DNA from: Prevotella nigrescens
GTDB taxonomy: Bacteria; Bacteroidota; Bacteroidia; Bacteroidales; Bacteroidaceae
Direction of reading: 5' to 3'
Assembly: GCF_031191185.1 (NCBI RefSeq)
Contig: NZ_CP133465.1
Span: 1,732,001 to 1,796,000, forward strand
DNA length: 64,000 bases
Positions 57,901 to 64,000 of this stretch are shown piece by piece. Numbering within the stretch: position 1 is the stretch's first letter; each line of letters starts with the position of its first letter. Made by a program: the position numbers and the translations under genes. The notes under the pieces are model-generated. The model saw only the letters and a list, made by a program, of their open reading frames with translations, did not search any database and was not told the origin of the DNA.

Positions 57901-58548
57901 ATGATAATAAAACGTTGTGCAACAAGCGTTGCTAAAAGCATTGGCGAATTAATGGAACTTGGAGTAAATTGGGTTGGTTTTGACTTTCGTGTGAATAGTC
58001 CCAACTTTGTCCGACAGATATCTTCACGTTCAGGTATCATTCCCGATTATGGAAGCCGTGCTGCTGCCATGGGAAAAGAAACCGAGCCGACTAAGTTTAA
58101 CCCGGAAGGTTCTCTGCAACGCTTCGGTATATTTGCCGACGACATGCCGCAGAATATTGTAACGCGGGTGGTGAATTTCAAGCTCAATGTTGTACAGTTG
58201 GACGGAGAAGAGAGCTGCATTATGATTGATAACCTTCGGAAAACTCTCGACCCCGACATTCATGCCGGCATAAAAATAATGAAGACTTTGCCCATTCGGT
58301 CTATTGAAGACATGAAAAAGACAGGGACGTATGAGGGGGCTGCAGACTACTTCTTATTCAAACCGGACAAGATGGAGGACAGTTTAGAGGCTATCAGAAC
58401 GTACAAAGGCAACACCCATTTCCTCATAGGCAGCGTCTCGCAAGAGCATTTAAACCTGATAAGGAACTTCAGGCACCCCATGTTCCTTGGCGCAGACATT
58501 GATGACTGTGCCGACGTGCAAGCTGCAATAAAGGTCTTGGAGGGGTAG
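57901..58548 (+). CDS. TrpF-like (phosphoribosylanthranilate isomerase family) protein, catalytically degenerate
   Basis: 215 residues, normal PRAI length. The start (MIIKRCATS), NWVGFDFRVNSPNFV, RFGIFADDMPQNIV, VVQLDGEES and LIRNFRHPMFLGADID can be lined up with PRAI. The catalytic Cys (6) is retained, but the usual VQLHG is VQLDG (Asp 101), the catalytic Asp of the FLFD motif is Lys 154 (YFLFKPD), and the phosphate-binding GG of the SGG motif reads GSV. The frame is intact. The same kind of loss is seen in the TrpC-like gene just upstream (3-base gap), so both may have moved to another role together. Confidence 0.8.
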   Translation: MIIKRCATSVAKSIGELMELGVNWVGFDFRVNSPNFVRQISSRSGIIPDYGSRAAAMGKETEPTKFNPEGSLQRFGIFADDMPQNIVTRVVNFKLNVVQLDGEESCIMIDNLRKTLDPDIHAGIKIMKTLPIRSIEDMKKTGTYEGAADYFLFKPDKMEDSLEAIRTYKGNTHFLIGSVSQEHLNLIRNFRHPMFLGADIDDCADVQAAIKVLEG

Positions 58549-58580
58549 AAACAAGGAAATAACATGATACTGTGAAGAAG

Positions 58581-59144
58581 ATGAAATGTATAATAATAGA
58601 CAATTACGACTCTTTCACCTACAACCTCGTACACTTGCTGCGCGAATTAGGAGCGGAAGTTACAGTGAAGCACAATGATGCGTTTGCCCTGGAAGAAATA
58701 GAGGAATACGACAGAATTGTGCTGAGTCCAGGCCCGGGAGTCCCATCTGAAGCGGGCCTGATGCCTGAAGTAATCAGGCATTATGCTGCAACCAGACCCA
58801 TGTTGGGAGTATGCCTGGGGCATCAGGCTATTGCTGAAGCGTTTGGCGGAAAGATAGAAAAACTGCCGGAAGTATTCCACGGCGTGGGCACTCTGGCAGA
58901 TGTCGATACCCATTCGGAACTGTTCAGCGGCTTGCCAAGTCAGATAAAAGTAGGCAGATACCATAGCTGGGTGGTGGCAAATGATGGTTTCCCCGAAGAA
59001 CTGAAGATAATTGCCAAGACTAAAGACGGGCTGATAATGGCGCTGCAACACAGAGCGTATAATGTATACGGCATACAATTCCACCCCGAAAGCGTGCTGA
59101 CGCCGTTAGGAAAAGATATTGTGAGGAACTGGTTGTACATTTAG
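58581..59144 (+). CDS. Glutamine amidotransferase, anthranilate/aminodeoxychorismate synthase component II
   Basis: 187 residues from the ATG at 58581; a GTG at 58572 is an alternative. Class I amidotransferase with an intact triad: Cys 78 (GVCLGHQ), His 168 and Glu 170 (FHPES), plus DNYDSFTYNL and LSPGPGVP. It supplies ammonia to a chorismate-using TrpE or PabB partner, which is not encoded nearby. The HGK motif near residue 100 reads HGV. TrpG and PabA cannot be told apart by sequence. It lies 16 bases before the UpxY gene. Confidence 0.92.
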   Translation: MKCIIIDNYDSFTYNLVHLLRELGAEVTVKHNDAFALEEIEEYDRIVLSPGPGVPSEAGLMPEVIRHYAATRPMLGVCLGHQAIAEAFGGKIEKLPEVFHGVGTLADVDTHSELFSGLPSQIKVGRYHSWVVANDGFPEELKIIAKTKDGLIMALQHRAYNVYGIQFHPESVLTPLGKDIVRNWLYI

Positions 59145-59160
59145 GAAACAACTGCATTCT

Positions 59161-59739
59161 ATGGAAGATATTTGCAAGAAATATATTGAATCGGTCGTCG
59201 ACGACAAGAAAGACTGGTACGCCATTCGTCTGTTTACTACAAAAATAGAGGAGGTTGAACAATTCTTCAGGAGACGAGGTCTGGAAACCTTCGTACCAAA
59301 GCAATACATTGCAGAGGAGGACAAGCACGGAAGGGTGCATAACAGGCTGAAGCCCGTAGTGCGGAACCTCATCTTCGTAAAGAAGGACATGGACGATGCA
59401 AGCTTTAAGAAGCTGATATACGAGGCAGACATCAAGATGAGCGTATATGTCAAGCCCGACGACAGCACTGAATATTACGCCATTTCCCACAAGCAGATGT
59501 ACGAGTTCCGTCTGATGTGCAACCCCGAACTGGAGCTTCGGAAGTTCATTCCCACCGAAGAGGCTCGCATGAAAGCCGGCGACGAAGTGTTCGTCAGGTT
59601 CGGACCTCTGCGGGGAATGACAGGACGGCTGGTACGGTCGAGCAGGAAGTATTACCTGCTGAAAGAAATTCCCGACATCAGCATCATGCTGAAAGTTTCG
59701 CGATGGTGCTGTGTCCCCGTCAGCGAAAAGCCCGAATAA
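59161..59739 (+). CDS. UpxY-family NusG-like transcription antiterminator
   Basis: 192 residues with an NGN domain (WYAIRLFTTKIEEVEQFFRRRGLETFVPKQY, VVRNLIFVKKD) and a C-terminal KOW-like region (GDEVFVRFGPLRGMTGRLVR). In Bacteroides, UpxY proteins are normally the first gene of a capsule operon and prevent early termination in its leader. Here the gene is 16 bases after the amidotransferase and is followed at once by a strong terminator and a convergent HU-like gene, so it has no capsule operon in cis. It might act in trans or be a relic. Confidence 0.92.
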   Translation: MEDICKKYIESVVDDKKDWYAIRLFTTKIEEVEQFFRRRGLETFVPKQYIAEEDKHGRVHNRLKPVVRNLIFVKKDMDDASFKKLIYEADIKMSVYVKPDDSTEYYAISHKQMYEFRLMCNPELELRKFIPTEEARMKAGDEVFVRFGPLRGMTGRLVRSSRKYYLLKEIPDISIMLKVSRWCCVPVSEKPE

Positions 59740-59815
59740 TTGCGACAAGCAGACAGAGAGACGGAGCCGTGCAGGCTTGTAACAGGCAGCCCCGATGCCG
59801 GGTGTTTGCAAAAAG

Positions 59816-59852
59816 CAATCCTCCTTCTTGCAGAAAGCAAGTCGGAGGATTG
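59816..59852. terminator. Strong terminator between UpxY and the HU-like gene
   Basis: CAATCCTCC (59816-59824) pairs with GGAGGATTG (59844-59852), with an inner stem CTTGC/GCAAG. It is placed to stop both convergent genes, though T-runs are short. Confidence 0.8.
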
Positions 59853-59861
59853 TTCGGTTCC

Positions 59862-60308
59862 CTATGGGTGCTCGGTTCCGCCACCCTTGTTCTTGTCGGC
59901 GGCCTTCCCTTTCTTCTTCTCCTGCTTTGCCACCCGGAAGAACTCTACATTCTTCAGCTGGCGGAACTCCGGTGTCGGAGTGAAGAGAATTTGCGTCTTG
60001 GAGATGCACTCCGACGGCTTGAAGTCTTCCTCTTTCTCCACAGCCTTTGACGTGAACGTAGGGCGGAACGTGCCGAGCGGACCGCCGTCCACGATGTATC
60101 CCTGCGAACAAAGTCGGTTGAGAATGTTGCGGAACTTGTAGAAAACGGCGGCAACGTCTGCCTGTCCTACGGTTGAATCTTCAGCCATTCGTTCGCAAAG
60201 CTGGTCGAACGACACGCGCTGTTTCTGGCAAACGGCACTTGCAACGAACATTTCCTTGCCTTTAAGTTTGCCCAGACTTATCTTTCTCTTGTTTAAAGAA
60301 TAGTCCAT
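59862..60308 (-). CDS. HU-family (histone-like) DNA-binding protein, second copy
   Basis: 148 residues, the same length as the HU-like protein at 3276 but clearly diverged. HU-related core segments include RVSFDQLCERMAEDSTVGQADVAAVFYKFRNIL, VDGGPLGTFRPTFTSKAVE and ILFTPTPEFRQLKNVEFFRV. The tail is Lys-rich and ends GGGTEHP, like GGGGTQHP in the other copy. The leader carries a long hairpin at its 5' end (60341-60384), and the promoter box is at 60396-60403. It is convergent with the UpxY gene, and its role (chromosome structure or local regulation) is not known. Confidence 0.85.
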   Translation of the reverse strand: MDYSLNKRKISLGKLKGKEMFVASAVCQKQRVSFDQLCERMAEDSTVGQADVAAVFYKFRNILNRLCSQGYIVDGGPLGTFRPTFTSKAVEKEEDFKPSECISKTQILFTPTPEFRQLKNVEFFRVAKQEKKKGKAADKNKGGGTEHP

Positions 60309-60340
60309 AGTAACTGAAATTTATGTTTTGTTGTTAATGT

Positions 60341-60384
60341 CGGGCAGGTGGTTTCTGCACTCTTCGCAGAACCTTTCCTGCCCG
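60341..60384 (-). promoter_or_regulatory. Long hairpin at the 5' end of the HU-like leader
   Basis: CGGGCAGG (60341-60348) pairs with CCTGCCCG (60377-60384), with an inner stem GGTTTCTGC/GCAGAACC that carries one bulged base. It begins a few bases past the expected transcription start and lies 33 bases before the ATG, so it could stabilise the message or respond to a factor. Confidence 0.55.
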
Positions 60385-60395
60385 ATTGTCGGTTA

Positions 60396-60403
60396 CAAAG
60401 GTA
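60396..60403 (-). promoter_or_regulatory. -7 box of the second HU-like gene
   Basis: The minus strand reads TACCTTTG (TAnnTTTG), about 90 bases upstream of the ATG at 60308, which leaves room for the hairpin leader. Confidence 0.6.
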
Positions 60404-60454
60404 GTGAAAATAGTTTACATATCCAAGCTTGATATCATCTTTTTTTCATGGAAG

Positions 60455-60586
60455 GAATATACTTATTTTTTGGAACGTATATACTTTTAAGAAAAAAGAT
60501 ATATACATTTCAGGCAAAAATATTATACTTTCCAAGCAAAATGTATATACTTTTCATGCAAAAAGTATATACTTTTTTTCAGAAAG
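60455..60586 (+). repeat. Six AT-rich tandem repeats with an exact 22-bp period
   Basis: Units begin at 60455, 60477, 60499, 60521, 60543 and 60565. Each carries a TATATACTTTT-like core (best copies GTATATACTTTT at 60477, 60543 and 60565) followed by an A-rich half. Adjacent units create the palindrome AAAAGTATATACTTTT at the u5/u6 junction (60561-60576). The 22-bp period is close to two helical turns. It is non-coding. The 60587-60820 stretch beyond it shows no further motif that I could name. Confidence 0.85.
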
Positions 60587-60820
60587 AAATAATGATTTTG
60601 TATGTATCTGATATTCAGCCGATTATGTTTTTCTCTACAATACAACTTTTCCGGTCGGATCCGCCACTTGGAAAGATGGCAGCCGATAAGGAATTTCCAA
60701 TGCCGGCTGACGGAATCCGATGCGGCTTCGTAGCTGTTTTTTGTAATAAAAGAACATGCCCGTACTGTCGGCAGATGAAGAAATTGGCGAAAGCAATACG
60801 TTTAATTCCAACTTTATTGC

Positions 60821-60828
60821 TATTTTTG
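60821..60828 (+). promoter_or_regulatory. -7 box of the LacI-family gene
   Basis: TATTTTTG (TAnnTTTG), 12 bases before the ATG at 60841. It supports this start over the longer frame that runs upstream to 60448. Confidence 0.55.
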
Positions 60829-60840
60829 CACAAAAATGGA

Positions 60841-61911
60841 ATGGGCATGGACGATAGGATAAGAATTAAAGACATAGCTGCAAAGGCAGGCGTGAGTGTC
60901 GGTACTGTAGACAGAGTACTGCACAAACGCCCCAACGTCTCCAAGTCGGCAAGGGAAAAGGTAGAGAGGATTTTAAGGGAAATAGACTACCAGCCCAACG
61001 CCTATGCGAGTGCACTGGCATGCAACAAGGACTACGTCTTCTGCTGCATACTGCCCGAACATGCAAGCGAAGCCTATTGGGAAGAGATAGAACTGGGAGC
61101 AATGAAAGCCGTCGAACTCAGGCGCGACTTCCATCTGAATATAAGACTGAGGCACTTCAGCCGTCTGCACCCCGAGACTTATCTGGAAACTTGTCGCCGT
61201 TGTCTGGAAGAAAAGCCCGACGGAATAGTATTGGTCCCGACCACGGTAGAGGAGACAAAGGCTTTTACAGACGAGCTCCACCGGCAAGACATTCCTTTCG
61301 TGCTGCTGGATTCCAACATGCCTGATCTGGAACCACTGTCGTTCTATGGGCAGGATTCCTTTCAGAGCGGATATTTCGCTGCAAGAATGCTTATGCTGAT
61401 AGCACGGAAAGAAGAATCCATATTGCTGGTGCGCCAGACTTTCGAAGGAAAGGTAACGAGCCGGCAGCAGGAGAACCGCGAGGTAGGCTTCCGCCGGTAC
61501 ATGGAAGAACATTATCCGGAAGTAGAAATAAAAACGCTCAATCTGCCCATGGGCAAGGACAAGGCAGCCTATCATGAGCTTTTAGAAGACTTCTTCCATG
61601 CAAATCCCGGCATTCACCACTGCTTCACTACCAACTCCAGGGCATATATAACCGGCGGGTTTCTGTTGGAAACAAACCGAAGGAACGTCCAGATAATGGG
61701 ATACGACATGGTTCCGAAGAACGCTGAATGCATGCGGAAGGGAAGCATCTCCTTCCTGATAGCCCAGCATGCATACCAGCAAGGCTTCTCAAGCATAGAT
61801 GCATTGTTCCGGAACATAGTCTTGAAAAAAGAAGTCCGTCCAATCAACTACATGCCGATAGAGCTTCTGTCGAAAGAGAATGTAGACTTCTACCATCGCA
61901 CGAGAATATAG
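60841..61911 (+). CDS. LacI-family transcriptional regulator with periplasmic-binding-type sensor
   Basis: 356 residues from the ATG at 60841; 60847 is also possible. The DNA-binding headpiece is RIKDIAAKAGVSVGTVDRVL (about residues 7-26) with the hinge helix NAYASALA. The effector domain (about 65-350) is of the substrate-binding type used by LacI/GalR regulators (IVLVPTTVEET, IPFVLLDSNMPD, GYDMVPKNAECMRKGSISFLIAQ), probably sugar-responsive. The next gene follows after 38 bases. The regular repeat array 250-380 bases upstream is a candidate target, but this is not shown. Confidence 0.92.
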   Translation: MGMDDRIRIKDIAAKAGVSVGTVDRVLHKRPNVSKSAREKVERILREIDYQPNAYASALACNKDYVFCCILPEHASEAYWEEIELGAMKAVELRRDFHLNIRLRHFSRLHPETYLETCRRCLEEKPDGIVLVPTTVEETKAFTDELHRQDIPFVLLDSNMPDLEPLSFYGQDSFQSGYFAARMLMLIARKEESILLVRQTFEGKVTSRQQENREVGFRRYMEEHYPEVEIKTLNLPMGKDKAAYHELLEDFFHANPGIHHCFTTNSRAYITGGFLLETNRRNVQIMGYDMVPKNAECMRKGSISFLIAQHAYQQGFSSIDALFRNIVLKKEVRPINYMPIELLSKENVDFYHRTRI

Positions 61912-61949
61912 GAAAAGCAAAGCAAACTATAATAAAGCAGGAAAATAGA

Positions 61950-62783
61950 ATGGACATCATACAGCGCAATTTCTTCAGGCTAATCCGTTCCGGAGCCTTC
62001 AACGACAAGTCGCAGATAGAAGTAATGTCGGCATTCAAATGGAGGAGACTGTACGAGATCGTGATGTTTCAGAACGTACTCGACTATTTCGTCCGGGGCG
62101 TGAACAACAACGCCAACGACAAGAACCTGAACTTGCCCGACAAGCTCGTCGAAGAAATACAAGCCAAATTAGACCTGCAGGAAGAAAGAAGGGCCGGTAC
62201 ACAAGCCGGAAAGGTTGTCGGCGAAGAAACGGAACTAAGCAACAGCCTGCTGAACAAAAGGTTTCATAAGATAATCTACAATGAGATGCACAGTATTGAT
62301 ACGTCTGTCGAAACATTAAGAATGTTGCAGCTCATAGTCTTCAATACGAATGCAATGCTGAATCGTGGCATAAACCTTGACGGCATTATACGGTTAGGTC
62401 AGTTCCTGAGAGGCAAAGGAGACAAGGTTGATTTCCTGAAACTGGAGAACTGGCTGTCATCGCTCCATCTGCAACGAATGGCACAACTGCAAGGAAGCAT
62501 TCTTATAGCCGTATTCGGTTTCGGAAAGGACGAAATAGACTTCGTGAAGAAAGAAGAACCAGTTGCCTACAAACTGACCATTAAGATTATCTCTAACCTC
62601 GTCAAAGATACTGTCGGAGAATGGCACTTCAGGCAAAACGCTGCAGGGTTCGTACAAAACAACGGCAAGATGTTGCGCAGGAACTTGCGCAGAAGTTATA
62701 AATATATGAGATATGCACCGTTAGAGACAACCAGCAACTTTATCAATGGCTTTATTAAAGGCCTTTCGGAGATAGAAGAATAA
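61950..62783 (+). CDS. Protein of unknown function, downstream of the LacI-type regulator
   Basis: 277 residues from the ATG at 61950 (MDIIQRNFFRLI); the frame is open further upstream but that overlaps the regulator gene. No signal peptide or membrane span. Predicted mostly helical, with basic patches (MLRRNLRRSYKYMRYA) and a repeated hydrophobic/Asn pattern (VFNTNAMLNRGINLDGII). No family recognised. The 38-base gap suggests one transcript with the regulator. Possibly cytoplasmic, acting with whatever the regulator controls. Confidence 0.8.
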   Translation: MDIIQRNFFRLIRSGAFNDKSQIEVMSAFKWRRLYEIVMFQNVLDYFVRGVNNNANDKNLNLPDKLVEEIQAKLDLQEERRAGTQAGKVVGEETELSNSLLNKRFHKIIYNEMHSIDTSVETLRMLQLIVFNTNAMLNRGINLDGIIRLGQFLRGKGDKVDFLKLENWLSSLHLQRMAQLQGSILIAVFGFGKDEIDFVKKEEPVAYKLTIKIISNLVKDTVGEWHFRQNAAGFVQNNGKMLRRNLRRSYKYMRYAPLETTSNFINGFIKGLSEIEE

Positions 62784-62829
62784 GCACAGCAAGCTTCCAG
62801 GAACATAGACTCCCCTCGCCCGACAATAC

Positions 62830-63612
62830 CTAAGATAGTAGCCAGAGCAACTCGGTAACTCCTTTAGGAAGATTATTTGATAATGATGATTCGGAAGAAA
62901 AAGTAAAACCTTCGTATTCAAAACCGATTAAACGCTTGGGATCTGTTATTTTGTTCTGAAGCACATATCGTGCCATGGCACCGCGACAGCTTTTTGCATA
63001 GACTGTTATGTTCTTCAGCCTGGTTCCATCAAAGACTTTAAAAAGTGGCTGAACAACAGTAACCTCGTTTAGAATTCTTTTCCAGTCGAATATATGCTGA
63101 TATTCTTCTGTAGACAAATGCAACAAGACACCATCGTCTGCCTTGACCGAATCTATGAGAACATCGGTCAGCAGAGGTTTCCAGAAATCGAATATACTTC
63201 TTCCGCAGCTTGCTTCGGGCACAACCTTGCCCTCAAGTCTATAAGGGTGAATTAAGTTGTCAGGACGCAACATGCCATACAAGAAACTTAATATCCATAA
63301 ATGTTTGTTGCCAAATTCTGCCTCGTCGTCTGTAAGCGTATGCGCCTTCAGGCATTTATAAGCTTGTCCATTATAGGCTAAGATTGCAGGTAACCTGTTC
63401 TCTTCATTAAAGAAATCGAGAAAATTAAGTTTGGCTACCTGTGCTAAGCTCATACTGCACTTTAGTTCCGATTTAAGTTCTTCAACAGAATGTTGTCCTA
63501 ACTCAAGTGCAAGTTTCTCTGCTTCGTGTTGGAATAATGGATTTGTATATCCGTTTCGATTTATATTTGTGGCAACATTCATCAACTTAGCCGAGGAGAG
63601 TATAATTTGCAT
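62830..63612 (-). CDS. yaaA: YaaA-family peroxide stress protein
   Basis: 260 residues, standard length. The family lowers free iron after oxidative stress and binds DNA. Recognisable segments are MQIILSSAKLMN, AILAYNGQAYKCLKA, LSFLYGMLRPDNLIHPYRLEG and AKSCRGAMARYVL. It starts 11 bases after the phosphatase gene and is probably co-transcribed with it. Confidence 0.93.
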   Translation of the reverse strand: MQIILSSAKLMNVATNINRNGYTNPLFQHEAEKLALELGQHSVEELKSELKCSMSLAQVAKLNFLDFFNEENRLPAILAYNGQAYKCLKAHTLTDDEAEFGNKHLWILSFLYGMLRPDNLIHPYRLEGKVVPEASCGRSIFDFWKPLLTDVLIDSVKADDGVLLHLSTEEYQHIFDWKRILNEVTVVQPLFKVFDGTRLKNITVYAKSCRGAMARYVLQNKITDPKRLIGFEYEGFTFSSESSLSNNLPKGVTELLWLLS

Positions 63613-63623
63613 ACGTATATTTT

Positions 63624-64000
63624 TTAGATTTCAACAAGCGAACACAACAAGCCCCGACAACCATCTTCTATCAAATCCAATGCAAATTCAAAATCTTTTG
63701 CATCTCCATAGTATGGATCAGGTACAGACGTTTCGCCTTTATGCCGAGAAAAGAAATCTTTCATCTTAACAACCTTGCTCCTTTGCCTGGCATTTTTTGC
63801 TTGGACACATATTTCAGAATAGTTATCATCGTCCATTACGATGATATAGTCAGACGCATCAAAATCTGTCACTTTATTAAATTGTCGTGCTATGTGGTTA
63901 ATATTATAGCCGCGTTTTGCTCCATGTTCGCGCATTCTTCTATCTGGTAGGTCGCCAACATGCCAATTGCCAATTCCTGCAGAATCGATACTAAACTTAT
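63624..64000 (-). CDS. Low-molecular-weight protein-tyrosine phosphatase (5' end beyond window)
   Basis: The minus-strand frame is open from the right edge to 63624 (125 codons visible). Seen segments are DSAGIGNWHVGDLPDRRMREHGAKRGYN, FDASDYIIVMDDDNY and VPDPYYGD, the last carrying the catalytic Asp of the DPY loop. The P-loop (CxxxxxR) near the N-terminus lies outside the window, so catalytic competence cannot be checked fully. An internal ATG at 63935 is not the true start. Such enzymes often act on tyrosine kinases of capsule export in this phylum. Confidence 0.9.
   Translation of the reverse strand, partial: KFSIDSAGIGNWHVGDLPDRRMREHGAKRGYNINHIARQFNKVTDFDASDYIIVMDDDNYSEICVQAKNARQRSKVVKMKDFFSRHKGETSVPDPYYGDAKDFEFALDLIEDGCRGLLCSLVEI

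Noticed and set aside
60455..60586. 22-bp array as a CRISPR array
   Set aside because: Units are contiguous with no unique spacers, they are AT-rich and variable, and no cas gene is present.
60448..60840. Upstream extension of the LacI-family ORF by 131 codons
   Set aside because: The extension would translate the 22-bp repeat array and the promoter box at 60821-60828, and LacI proteins begin directly at the helix-turn-helix.

Overview
The window looks like chromosomal DNA from a Bacteroidales bacterium, most likely a Prevotella-type oral or gut anaerobe. The reasons are the many TAnnTTTG (-7) and TTTG (-33) promoter boxes, hybrid two-component and TPR architectures, an UpxY antiterminator, DUF5689/OB-fold surface lipoproteins, a GlnRS with the bacterial HIGH/MSKRK motifs, and a secreted protein ending in a GIYTLSG...GVYIVNGQKV tail typical of Prevotella secreted proteins. 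No rRNA, tRNA, integrase, transposase or CRISPR array was seen. Most of the window is housekeeping. The accessory content sits at the two ends (about 0-7.8 kb and 56-63 kb), where base composition is also visibly more GC-rich.

Left end (1-7.8 kb): a hybrid TPR-histidine kinase (cut by the window edge) is divergent from a probable four-gene unit: a small basic protein, an HU-like DNA-binding protein, a 754-residue protein whose C-terminal two thirds is a cholesterol-dependent-cytolysin-like (CDC/MACPF superfamily) pore-forming module, and a secreted protein carrying two more copies of the toxin's N-terminal domain. The only clear promoter upstream of the unit contains three GTCCGATTAGGATA-type direct repeats on one helical face. 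This sensor-promoter-toxin-partner arrangement is the best candidate for a new system here.

Middle (7.8-56 kb): mazG-lipoprotein-rnz operon; valS; an MFS transporter; ABC-F, grpE, dnaJ and folC; a TonB-type receptor with two OB-fold lipoproteins and, past rpmE2, a lipoprotein nuclease (possible nucleic-acid scavenging set); tsaC, a ClC channel, fmt; a CapD-type epimerase; glnS, a TPR protein and an alternative sigma factor; gmd and manC; aspS; secA; a DUF4105/Lnb-type protein; and an envelope run (FadL-like barrel, lptC, CorC-like, PpiD-like). An apparently orphan small RNA with its own promoter and terminator lies at about 33.4 kb. A 162-bp dispersed repeat occurs at 13.2 and 38.5 kb, and a MITE-like inverted-repeat element at 30.2 kb.

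Right end (56-64 kb): an ECF sigma factor convergent with rpe; a trpC-like, trpF-like and intact trpG/pabA trio in which the first two have lost several catalytic residues; an UpxY antiterminator with no capsule operon behind it; a second HU-like gene with the same C-terminal tail as the one in the toxin unit; a six-unit, exactly 22-bp-periodic AT-rich repeat array upstream of a LacI-type regulator; an unrecognised protein; yaaA; and a low-molecular-weight phosphotyrosine phosphatase cut by the right edge.
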